Source: Cyclaneusma minus (Eukaryota > Ascomycota > Leotiomycetes > Marthamycetales > Marthamycetaceae). Taken from it: a stretch of 33,318 bases of DNA. The DNA lies in assembly GCA_037179335.1 (NCBI GenBank), contig JAKZHN010000074.1, positions 1 through 33,318 on the forward strand, given 5' to 3'. The translations under genes were made by a program, and so were the position numbers. Shown in pieces: positions 1-10,899 of this stretch. Each line of letters begins with the position of its first letter. Positions within the stretch are counted from its first letter, which is position 1. The notes below the pieces were generated by a model. It was not told the DNA's origin. It saw nothing but the letters and a program-made list of their open reading frames with translations, and ran no database searches.

Positions 1-123
<123 letters not shown>

Positions 124-2469
124 TATTGCTGTAATATATAATGTTTTACCTTTTTTAATATAGTTTTTTTTTAAAAAATATAGGATTTATTATTTTAATT
201 ATTGGTCTTGGTGTTTTTCGCCCTAATTATAAAAACGTAATTAACGCTATTTATAATTATATCATTGATTTTTTTTAACTCAATTTATTATCCAATCTAT
301 CCATTTAATTGAGATATGCGGTTGGCGTTTATAATACATATATTGTTCCATTATTATAAAAGAAGCCCGTTATTTAAATTAAACCCTTTGTAAATATACT
401 AGGGAATAAAGCACCCTAGTTTATTTTAGCAGAAATCCGGCAAAGCAGAAAGGAAATCTATAGCCAATTTAATATTTTGCCCTATTAAAAAGCGGGTTTA
501 TAAATCTCTTAATATCAAGCCGTTTTGGTATTTTTAATTGCTTTGCTATAGCCCAAAACTAATAATTATAATTTATTCCCTATTTTTTAATTCCTGCACT
601 ATGCTTTATCCCTACCCTAACTACTTCCAGTTTTTCCTTTATTCCTTTTTTCCTAATTGGGATTAAAGCTTATCCTTTTAATTTATTATTCCTTTTTTTT
701 TACCATGCCAATTGGAAAAGAAGGTATATTGCTTAGCTTTAGCTATATTCCTTTCCTTTTTTCGTATTTCAAAAACTCATTGCCTTTAGGCCGGCATTGC
801 TTTATAATAGAATTAATAATAATTGGTTATTATAATTTAAAGGCTAAAAGATATATTTATAAAATCGCCAAAAAACCGCCGGCATTAATTTAAAAAATAA
901 AATACCCAAATAATTATTTTGGCGCCAAGCGAAACGCAGCTTTAATTATTATATTAGCGCTTTTTAATTAATAATAATAAAAACTATAGAAATTCTATTA
1001 TTGTATTTAAATTGTCTATTAATTAAAAGAATTCGCTGCTAATCCATTTATCGGCTTTTTTAATCTTTATCCCGTAATACTTTATAATGCACGCAGCCAA
1101 CGCTTTTTCCAAACCTTCCTAAAAATACCAATTAATATCAATAGCTAAAAAAAGCCCTTTAAAAGCACGGCTCCTAAGCTAATAAAAGCTAATAGTATTT
1201 CAGCGACTTTTTAATGGCTTTTTAAAAATTTTCCAGCATTAATTATTTTGTATAATAATATACTAATACACTATAGTATACAAATTAAACTTTTACTATA
1301 GAAATTTAAAAATTATAAGAAATTTAATTCTGTAGAAATTTAAAATTTTTATAGCTTTGATTTAAAAGCGCCAGAATTAATTTAATATATTTTATATTGC
1401 CTAATAATTATTCCGGAAATTTGCTGGGAAGCGAAAATCAAGGGCCTTTTGCAAGAGTTAAATTCGCAATTTTTATATTTTTTATAGTTATACAGAATTT
1501 GCCAAGCCAGCGATAACAAGAATATTACCATTGAGCCACGAGGGCTATATTATTAATTAAAACCTTAAATTTTGCGTTATTAAATTTAATGCAATAAATA
1601 AATATTATATTTTTAAATATATATATAATGATTTTTCCAAGTTTGATATCCGCATTTATAAAAGCAAAAGATTTAAGCAAATAGCTATTAAAGTTTTAAA
1701 AAGATATATTTGCAATTTTAATTAGCTTTGCGTTTTTAAATAAAAGCAATTAAATAATAGAAGATATTTAAAGCCTTAAAATAAATAATATTTATTAAGC
1801 AATTTAAAAATAGCAATTGCATTTTATATAAATAGGCTATAAAAAGCCGCAATAATATTTTAAAAAATATATTTAGCAATAAAACAATATAGTTTAAAAA
1901 GATTTTGAATTATTTTAAGAATTTATATATAGCCAATAAAATTAAATGGGTAATATAAATAAAGCATATTAATAGTAATATTATTAATCTTAAAAATATT
2001 GGCTTTAATAAAAAAGTTAAATTTATAATATAATAATGCTTTTTATATAAGAGGCCCGGGTATAAAAAAGGGATTATTGCAATTTTGGTATAAATTTAGT
2101 TATAAATTCAATTTCTTTTAGCAATATTTTATTATTATTATTATAAAATATAATTACCTATATATCAATTTAAGCGCTTATATTAAAATTGCTTATAAAA
2201 TACAATTTTGGTTTGATATTAATATAAATCTTAATAGACATAGCGTATTTTTAATATAAAATATCTAGTTTAAAAAAATTGATACTAATTGAAATTATTT
2301 GTTTAATGCATATTTATTAATTAAAGGCTTAGAAATGTCAATACTTTATTTTTTAATAAGGATTTTAATATTTAATATATATTTAAAGCCTAGAATTATG
2401 ATATATCTAAAATATAAATATTATAATAGTATAAAAATAAAATATAGCAAAAATAAAAATAAAATATTT
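124..2469. other. AT-rich RIP-like relic DNA, mostly unassigned
   Basis: Very AT-rich, stop-dense DNA with no open coding frame. From about 1,630 onward it is probably the decayed upstream part of the MULE transposase, since the orientation and base pattern continue into the recognisable segment, but I could not assign individual motifs. Nothing recognisable was seen from 124 to about 1,630. A 24-bp stretch at 180-203 recurs near the right end of the window (33,188-33,211) with two C/T differences. Confidence 0.6.
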
Positions 2470-3131
2470 TAATAAATTATAAAGGCTTGGAATGAAAAAG
2501 GCTTTAAAGACGAAATGGAGAAATTAAAGGCTTTTAATAAAAAGGCTGTAATATATTTAAATAATATCCCGTATAATATGTAGGTTTGATATTTTGATTT
2601 AAAATATTATTGGAAAATTAATATAAATAATTATATTAAATTATATAATAATTTGTTTATACAAGCTTATTATATATATTTTTTTAATATTAAAAAAGCT
2701 TTGGCTAAATATTATAAATAAAATTTATAATTGTTTTTTATTTTAAAATAATGCGAATTTTTATAGCTTTTTTTTAATTATAGTAAATAAATTATATTAA
2801 AATTATATATAGGCCAAATTTTATATAATGCGCTTATTTAACGTAAATGATTATATGGTAATATTATATGCCAAAATAAAAAATTATATTATTAAATTAT
2901 AAAAGCTGGAATATTTATATTTTGCGCTATAAAAAACCAAAATTTTATATTATTATATTATTGCGGTTTATATGTATTATGCGAAACGTTTTTTTTAAAA
3001 TATTAATTTTAAAATATTTAATATACGACGGCTATAAAAAGCTCTATAGCCAGCTATATTTTGCTATAATAATTTATAATTTTATTATTAACTTTTTTTT
3101 TATAAATATTAAAAGGCAATCCGGATATTAA
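2470..3131 (+). pseudogene. Decayed Mutator-like element (MULE) transposase, C-terminal part
   Basis: A broken + strand coding relic. Around 2,480-2,620 the reading shows the pattern expected just after the MULE catalytic core: a Trp-rich start, an amphipathic stretch (FKDEMEKLKAFNKKA) and then YLNNIP, followed by a segment resembling the conserved Asn-rich block. At 2,912-2,920 and 2,948-2,956 two Tyr-x-Tyr pairs stand where a SWIM zinc finger would have Cys-x-Cys and Cys-x-His; both changes are explained by G-to-A or C-to-T mutation. Several in-frame stops and at least one frame change are present. MULE transposases cut and paste DNA with a DDE catalytic core and often end in a SWIM finger. 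The match was judged by eye from motif order; it could be another transposase with a SWIM domain. No terminal inverted repeats were found. Confidence 0.5.
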
Positions 3132-4578
3132 GAAAGAGAAATATAGAAGAAATATATTTTATAAGCAAAAAAGTTATATTTATTATAAATATAATATATT
3201 TAACTATATATTATTAAATTATAATAGTTAGCCAATATTTAAAAAAAACAAAGCGGCGCTAAAAGCCGGTATATAAATAAAAAAAGCAAATGCGGAAAAA
3301 GCAAGCGATAGCTTGTAAAATTGAAGCAAAATAAAAAAAAGTTCAGGAATAGCTAAAAAAGAAAATCTTAAAGAAACATATGTTAAAAAAAAAGAAATAT
3401 AAATAATATTAATACCAAAACCAATTTTTTTGTTATTATATTAAAAAAAAACAATATAAATAATATTAATACCAAAAACAATTTTTTGGTTATTATACAA
3501 AGCGCCGCCTTAATTTAAAAAGGAATAAAAAAAAGGCTAAATTAAAAAAAAGCGCTGTATTTAATTATTTTAGCAAATTAAATAAATTGGTAATAAACTT
3601 TTATAAACCAAATTTAAAAAAAAGCTAAAATATTTACGGGAAGAGATTAATATTTATAATAGAAAATTAATAAATTGGCGGCCATTAAAAACTAAGAAAA
3701 GAAAAAAGAAAACAAAAAAGCCGATTAATTAATAGCAAAAAAGCGGCTTAAACGCGAAAGGGTTATAATAAATTTGGATTTTAATAAGGCTATGCGCAAA
3801 AATAATAGAAAATTTCAAATTAAATTTGGAAATAAGCTAAAAAAAATATTAAATAAAGATTTAGGGATTAGCCTTTCAAATGGCCGATAAAAACTTAAAT
3901 AAATAAAAATATAAATAAACGTAATAATAAAAATAAAGGTAAAATTAAAGGTAAAATTGGGAATGGAGATAATAAGGAAACTAAGGATAAAAACATAAAT
4001 AATAGCGGCCAATTCCAATTTATTTAATTAACGCCTTTTTTTAAAAAGCCTATACCAATCGCGGAATAATTAAAATTAAGAAAATAAATTCCCGCTTTTT
4101 TCGCTTAATTAAAGGCCTATACAATAATCCGTAAATTATTACCAAAGCCAAATACTATATTGAAATGCCCAAATTATAAAAAAAACAAAATGCAAATCTT
4201 TATAAAAAGTATTTTATAAAATGGATATTATTGCGATTTCAGCAAATTCCTTATAAATATTATAAATTAAATAAAGCTCGAATTATATAGCGTAAAAAGA
4301 AATTGCCAAATATTAATTAGAATAAATTTAAAAATTGCTTATTTAAATTATTTAAATTTAAGTTTAAGTATTTATTGCATTTAAATATATTTAAATATAT
4401 TTGCAATTAATTTAAAAAATTAAGGCTATTTCTTTTAAAAAGAAAAGAAAAAATTAATTGAAGCGCGAAGCAATTAAAAAACCCAGAATATTACAAATTT
4501 AAAGAAAATCGGGCTATAATTAGATAAACTATTAAAAAATATTTTACTAAGCTTTAAAAGCTAATATGAAAAAAAAAA
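3132..4578. other. AT-rich region without a recognisable gene
   Basis: A Lys/Asn-coding, purine-rich stretch that probably continues the tail of the MULE element to about 3,400, then unassigned relic DNA up to the first LTR. Short open frames, such as 3,815-4,018 on the minus strand, have the Ile/Phe/Tyr/Asn-only composition of random AT-rich DNA and are not called as genes. Confidence 0.6.
3395..3497. repeat. Tandem duplication, period about 57 bp
   Basis: Two imperfect adjacent copies sharing the core ataataaatattaataccaaa-type sequence followed by a T-rich segment and gttattat. They lie just downstream of the MULE relic, in purine-rich DNA. Confidence 0.8.
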
Positions 4579-4767
4579 TATCACGGCATTATACCGTTTC
4601 CTAATTATATAACCGCTCAATTTCGGTCGATTCCCTATTTTTAAACTATTACTATTATGCCTTGGACTTGGCCTTTGGCGTTTATATATAATTCTTTTTG
4701 GCTTTTTTTTTATATATAAATCAATATTTCTATTTTTTAAAATTTGCCTTTATTTTGCATTGTAATA
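4579..4767 (+). repeat. 5' LTR of relic A
   Basis: 189 bp, starting tatcacgg and ending at the ttgtaata equivalent of ccgtgata. It aligns with 6,488-6,687 over nearly its whole length; the best conserved part contains the block ggcctttggcgtttatata (ggcccttggcgtttatata in the other copy). Differences between the copies are mostly transitions. Confidence 0.8.
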
Positions 4768-4975
4768 ATTTAATTTATTCATTATTAATTGCCTTGCTTT
4801 TGTTTTTAATTTAGCTTAATTTAATTCAAGCTTTTATTTTTCATTTTAAATAAGCCAATTATTTTAATTTTTGCTAAAATTAATGCAAAATACTAATAAA
4901 GATTTATTAATTCTGATTTTAACCATTACCAGCTTTTGCCAGCCAAATTTCCGAATTATTTCAAAATAAATACCA

Positions 4976-5850
4976 ATAAATTTGATTTTATTACCAATTC
5001 TAAAAAGCTTCGCCGCTTTTATACAGCCCTCACGCAGGGCGTTTAAGCTTATTATCCTGATCTTGCGGTCGCAATTGCGGACCTCGGATTTAAAAACTTT
5101 TCTTACAATATTAATTCAGCCCTTAGCACGACCTACTCCAATTCTCCCTTGTTGATTTTTGCCGGCCTTTCAATTGAAAAACTGGCTAATATGTTCGTCT
5201 CTAAAGTTTATTGCTCTCATAGAATTCCTGATAATATTGTCACCGACAGGGGCATTTAATTCTTTTTAAAATTCTGGAAATACCTATTAAAATAATTGGG
5301 CATAGCCTTTTAAGAAAACAAATTAAAATTAAAATTAATAATTGAATTAAACGTTTTAATGCTATTTTAAAGCAATATTTTCAAGTTTTTATATAGTTTT
5401 ATTGGAATAATTAAGTGAATTGGCTTTTGCTAGCTAAATTCGCTTTTAATAATTAAATATTTAAAATTATAAATATAAAATTATTTTTTGCGAATTATGG
5501 ATTTCACTTTTATATAAATATAAAATCTTTAAATTCCTGCCTTTTTATAATATATCTAATTGAAAAAGAAATTATAAAGCTAATACTGTTGCGAATTATT
5601 TAATTCAAAATTTAAATTAATTTAAAATTTTAATACAGCAATTAATTAATAAATATAAAACATATATTAATATTTACTATTTTGAAATTTCACGCTATAT
5701 AAAAGGCTAATTGATTTATATTAATATCAAAAATATAGAAACTAATTATTTTATAGAAGAAAAAAAATAAATAGGCCGGCCTTTGGCAAATTTCAAAGAT
5801 TTATAAAAGCGGCCAAATTTATTAATTTAAATTATCCGATTTTTTTTTAT
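4976..5850 (+). pseudogene. Integrase remnant of Ty3/gypsy element A
   Basis: The + strand frame through 5,221-5,253 reads RIPDNIVTDRG, the typical integrase catalytic segment with the second Asp of the DD(35)E triad, then an in-frame stop at 5,257-5,259 and LKFWKYLLK. After further stops come the NAILKQYF-like segment, the LAKFAFNN-like block and FFANYGFHF at about 5,480-5,510, all in the order of a gypsy integrase C-terminal half, and near 5,680-5,800 the NIKNIETN segment of the C-terminal module. Retroviral-type integrases insert the cDNA copy into the host chromosome. The preceding in-frame stretch (about 4,981-5,190, including TALTQGV and YYPDLAVAIADLGFKN) is unusually intact and does not look like the expected HHCC and N-terminal integrase core; I cannot name it. 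Confidence 0.8.
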
Positions 5851-6487
5851 ATTTTATATATTTTTTGTTTCAGCTAAAGCCAAAACAAATTAAATTGCTT
5901 AATTAAAATAAAATTAATTATTTTAAAAGCCGCAATATTTATAATCGTATTTAAAGAAAACAACGGCATTAAAAAATCCAAAAAGCATTGGAAATTTAAT
6001 AAAATCCTAAATATTTATAATTAAAATAAAAAAGCCAAATTAATCTATTTAGTAAAATAAAAGCATTAATTTTTTTAGCACCTCCAAAAAAGTTATTTGG
6101 CTAATTTTGTTTTTATAAAATTAGCATGCAAAATTATTTTGAAAGCCGGGATTGCTAGTATTTATTAAATAATGGATATATAAAAAACATTTATAATATT
6201 TGTAATTTAATAAGCCTTTTAAATTCAAAATTTTAATGGCTATTTAAATAGCCTTAGTTAAAAAGCCAGTTTATAAAGGCTATAATAAATCCAAAAGATC
6301 TGAAATTTGGATATTAATTTGAAATTTTATATAGAAATTGATTTTATAATTTACTATTATAAAATATTAATTTATTTAATAATTTTAAATTACAAAGGCA
6401 TTGTTTTTTAGAATCTTTATAGTATTTTTAAAATTTACAATTATTTTAAAGCTATTTAAAAACAAATAGCCATTTAAAAAGAAATAG

Positions 6488-6687
6488 TATTATAGTATTA
6501 TATTATTTTTTTAATTATATAATCGCTTTGTTTTAATTGACCCCCTATCTTTAGGCCATTACCATTATGCCCCGGGCTTGGCCCTTGGCGTTTATATATA
6601 GCGTTTAAGATTTTTTGGCTTTTTTTCTTTTTTTTGTAAATTAATATTGTTATTTCCTAAAATCTGCTTTTATTTTGCACCGTGATA
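6488..6687 (+). repeat. 3' LTR of relic A
   Basis: About 200 bp, ending in ccgtgata at 6,680-6,687. It aligns with 4,579-4,767; the C/T and G/A differences between the copies fit RIP-type mutation after insertion. Confidence 0.8.
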
Positions 6688-7301
6688 AATAAATTAGCTA
6701 TATAAAAAAGTATATTTTAATTTATTTATTAGATTATAATATTTAAAATAGCTATAATACTGGTAATAGACGATTTTTATATAATAGCGGAAAAAGCCAA
6801 ATAAATATTCGAAAATATTAAAAAGGCGAAATAGCTTTTTAATCCAAAAATACCGGATAATATTATATTTAAAAGCTTTGGTAACGAGGACAAGAAAAAG
6901 AAAAAAAAGAAAAAAAAAAGAAAAAAAAGGAAACAAATGCCTAGCAACGGGGTTATAAATAAGAATAATAAGAATAAAAATAAGGTATTTAGCTACGGAA
7001 TTATAAATGCTCTAATTAATATCAATTTTCCATATTGCGGGCGCCTATGCAAAAAGCAGCGTATAAATAACGAAATTATAAATGCGCTAATTTATATTAA
7101 TGGCCGATATTCCCGCGGGCGCTTATTTAAGGTATAATAAAAATTAAAAAAGCTTTATAAAACCAAATAGGCTACAAAATAATAAAGGTTAAATTATTTT
7201 GCTAGATAATTGCTATTTGTCTATACATTTTATTTATCATTAATAAATAGTATTTAGTTTTATTTTGGTATACAATTTAATTGCTATTTTAAATTTCTAT
7301 A
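6688..7301. other. Spacer between two retrotransposons, with purine tract and 75-bp repeat
   Basis: DNA between the 3' LTR of A and the 5' LTR of B. A strand-asymmetric A/G tract occupies about 6,889-6,931. It is followed by a + strand open frame (6,937-7,137) built on a repeat: ttataaatgc blocks at 7,001 and 7,076 start two copies of a 75-bp unit, with a partial earlier copy near 6,953. The translated units share IINALI and a later GRL motif. The repeat stays in frame (25 codons), but composition and context do not prove a gene. Confidence 0.6.
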
Positions 7302-7491
7302 TATCACGGTACAATCTTGCGTCTTGCCTCAGGCACGCTTACATGCATGGAATATGCCACTAGCACCGTTGCTAGCGCCGTAAATTTATAAAAAGCCCTT
7401 ATAGCTTTTCCCTGGCTAAAAAACCTTTTTTTTAATTTATAATATCATTTTATTTTAATTTCTATTTTCATTTCTACTTTGCGCTATAATA
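7302..7491 (+). repeat. 5' LTR of element B
   Basis: Starts tatcacgg. It shares with the 3' LTR the landmarks cttgcg/ttttgcg, gctagcgccgtaaat (identical in both), the aaaaagccc..tatagct block and a final caatgtcattct-like segment. It is more AT-rich than its partner. Confidence 0.83.
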
Positions 7492-7599
7492 ATTTATAAG
7501 CTCTAGCTATTAATTAATTTGTAAAATCTTTAGATAACTTTAATTTTTATAAATAGAATTTTTTATTTTGCAAAAACAATGCATAGCGCAATTCCAATT

Positions 7600-9230
7600 C
7601 CAATTTCAAATTTTAGCAATTTTACCCGTTTTGATTTTGCCAGTATAATTTGCGCAAGCTTATTTTTGCCAAATTCAGCTTTATTTTTGCATTTAATTTA
7701 AAATTCTAAAATTCTAATTACTATTAATATTATAAATACCATTGCAAATTATATAATAGCTATCATTATTATTTTATAAAACAAATACTTTTATTTTGCC
7801 CAAATTATTAAGCGAATTAATAAAATAACTTTTCCAATTATTAAGCTAATTAACAAATTCGCTAAAAAATATATTATTATTTATATTGCAAATAAAATTG
7901 CACAATTTCAATATATTTTTATTATATTTAATAATTTTTATAATATATTAATAATAAAATTAATAATAAAAGTATTAAATTAATATAATAAAATAACGCT
8001 CTTGCCGCCTTTTAATTTTTTGTAAATTAAGCTAGCAATGCTAATATTGAATTACAAATTAAAAATAATAAATAGAAAGAAATTGATAAATAATAAATAG
8101 AAAAAAATTAATAAATATTTAAAAAGCAAATTAAACAAAAGCCAATATCCAATATTATATACGCCTATTTTTTTATTCCATGCCTTTGCTATAAAATTAA
8201 AAATTCCAAAAAAAATCAAAAATAGAATCCAGTTTTTTAAATATTAAAACCCATTTTTAAATTAGGTTTTTAAAATCCAATATATTATAGCTATTAATAA
8301 AAACGTTTTTAGCTTTAAATATAAAAAAGTTCAATATACTACCAGCCAATTTAAAAGATACTGCAAAATTTAATATAAAATCCAATTTAATTAAATTATT
8401 AATAATTTTATGAATAATGCAAAATAGCTCCAAAGATTTTTGAATATGCTTTTTAATATTTAAAAAACAGAGCTTTATAATTTTGGATAAAATTAAAAGG
8501 CCCAATAATACTTTTATATTTTAAAGCAAAGCAATATAACTTTTGCAATTTTCCAATCCAATTATAGCTATATAGCTATTTAGGCCTAATTTATTTTTAA
8601 ATTAAAAATAGCTGGATTGTGTATTTAAATTTTAAATATTTGAATTAATAAAATTAAGCTTTTATATAAAATATTTAGCTTTATTGCCTATAATAAAGAA
8701 AATGCCTGTTTAAGATTAAAATTGCTAAATATAATAATAATAAATTAATTCTAAATAAGCCTTAGCAAATTGCTATTGTAATTTATAATTATAATTATAA
8801 TTAGAATAACTTTATAGATTTATTCGTATTTTTTAAAGCCTTATATAATATATTTAAAGACCAATAATAAAAATATTGTAAAATTTATAATTTGTGTTTT
8901 TATTATAAGCTTTCCGGATATATTATCCGGGAATATAGCAAAAAAAGGCAAGCCAATATGAAGAATAATTAGAATAAATTTAAAGGCTATAATAAATTTG
9001 GAAGCTATAGCGAATTTGGCCGCGATAATAGCGGATTTAAATATAATAAAAATTAAAATAGCGGCTATAAAACTTACAAAAATAATAACTGCGAAAATTA
9101 TAAAAATAGTGATAATTGTAAAAGATATTAAAATTATATTAGCATTATAGATTAGAAAAGTTATAATTAATATAATGGCCCTAGCTAAAATCCCCCCTTT
9201 TTTGCCATTGCCAATTATAATATTTAAAAA
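7600..9230 (+). pseudogene. gag remnant with mutated CCHC zinc knuckle
   Basis: The only clear motif is at 8,895-8,936, where the + frame reads C F Y Y K L S G Y I I R E Y. A retroviral-type zinc knuckle has Cys-x2-Cys-x4-His-x4-Cys; here the first Cys remains and the other three ligands are all Tyr, exactly what TGC/TGT-to-TAT and CAC/CAT-to-TAT mutation gives. Gag forms the virus-like particle and the knuckle binds element RNA. The rest of gag upstream is too degraded to delimit, so the start is approximate. The Asn/Lys/Gly-rich, repeated NKFG/NSGF-like tail after the knuckle (8,970-9,130) is a low-complexity stretch. Confidence 0.65.
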
Positions 9231-10899
9231 TCAGGAAATAGTATTTTTCTAATTTAAATTGCAATTGGAGAAATCCATAAAAATAATAAAATAGTATAGC
9301 TCTTTTATAATTCCAATATTTAAAAAATAATATATTATTTGAATTACAATTTAATAAAATTTCTTAATTAACATTAATTAATTTATTATTATTTTCCAAA
9401 CACATAAAACCTTTTATAATTATTCTAATCAATAGCGAATATTTTAAAACCGGCTTTATTAATAAGAATTTTACAAGAAAATTCTTTATTCTAGCTTTCT
9501 AAATTAAAACAATTGGTTTTAGCCAATAGAAAACCGGCTTTATTAATGATAAAAATCCGAATTGCGGAAATTGCTATTAATAATTATATTAAAGAATTTT
9601 CTTTTTTAATAAAACTATTTCTTGCTATTTTAATTATTTTTGAATTTCTATAGCTAGAATATTATAATTCCAATATTAATTAAATAAAAACAATATTTCA
9701 TTAAAAAACAAAATCTTATATTAAAATATACTTTCTATATAAATATTGGCCAGCACTAATATAGTTTTCCTATTTCAAATTCTTTATCTATATTAAAAAT
9801 CCTAATATTATTTTAAATTTGCTGGAAAATAGCATTTAGAATTAACTGGAAAACAGCCTTTTAAATTAGCTAAAAATAGCCTTAGTTTTATAATAATATT
9901 TTCTATATATTTTAAATTAATATTCCCTAATATAAATACCTTTAAAAACAGGCCAATTTTTATGATAATATCCCCTTTTCCTAAAACCATTTCGAAATAA
10001 CCCTAAGCGATTTATTTGCAATTGTCCAAAAAGACTTTTTGTATATAATTTTTAATTAAAAGTAAAAGTAAAAATAAGGCAAAAGCCCCATTTTAAATTA
10101 GCAAAATAAATTCCAAAAACAAAATTATAATTATTAATTAGATTTTAACCGCCGAATATAGTTATTATATTATTAAAAAAATCACTAATGGCCCGAAATA
10201 CCAAAATTGTATAATTTCCAACAAATTTCCCATACCCCTATATTTTGCCAAAGACAATAGCTAAAATCTATATTATTACCAAGCGTATAAAAAGAATTAT
10301 TCCCTTTATTAAATACTTTTATTCTAACTTTTTAATTAATAATAAAATATTATTGTAATTTTTTAATTAATAATAAAATATTATTTTGATTGGCTAAATA
10401 TAAATAATATTAAAATATTTGTAATAATTAATTTTATTATATTCTATTGCCAAAAACAAATTTGTGCTATAAAGATTATTTAGAGAAAATTAAATAAAAT
10501 CCAAAAAAAGGGGAATACGGAATATAAAGCTTTTAAAGCTGCCAAATACTATATAAAAAAGTGTTTTTATAAAATAAAAGCACCCTAATAAGCTTTGCGT
10601 TATATCTCCACTATTTTATAATAATTTCCTGGCTAGCTATTATATCAAAAAAATAAAAGATTTAATCCTAATTAATTGGATAAATTAAATTATATTATAA
10701 AAGATAATATAGCCAAATTTATAAAAAGAAAAGCCGAAAATACTAAATTAAAAAATTAAAATAAAGCTTTCTTATTAGCTCCAAAATCTTTTTAAAGCTT
10801 TTTTTCCGCAGGAAGCAAATAAGCTTTTTTTCAAAATTTACAGAATTATAGAATTAAGCTAATGCTGGAAACGGAATCCCTATATTATAAAAATCGCCT

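Larger units (their letters stand above)
4579..6687 (+). mobile_element. Ty3/gypsy LTR retrotransposon relic A, internally deleted
   Basis: Two direct LTR copies (4,579-4,767 and 6,488-6,687) bracket about 1.7 kb that still shows a + strand integrase but no gag zinc knuckle, reverse transcriptase or RNase H. A complete element of this family should be near 7 kb, as neighbour B is, so most of the coding region is missing. LTR ends read tatcacgg and ccgtgata, an 8-bp inverted repeat; these are the usual TG...CA termini after G-to-A and C-to-T change. The order LTR, unidentified open segment, integrase, LTR suggests a deletion derivative or recombinant. Its LTRs share end sequences with element B but differ internally, so it is a related family or subfamily. 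Confidence 0.8.

Noticed and set aside
657..893. 78-codon + frame in AT-rich DNA
   Set aside because: Ile/Leu/Phe/Tyr-rich composition expected from AT-rich sequence, no motif, no support from neighbours.
6999..7137. Ankyrin repeat protein relic
   Set aside because: NAL and periodicity hinted at ankyrin repeats, but spacing of the conserved residues did not fit in any frame.
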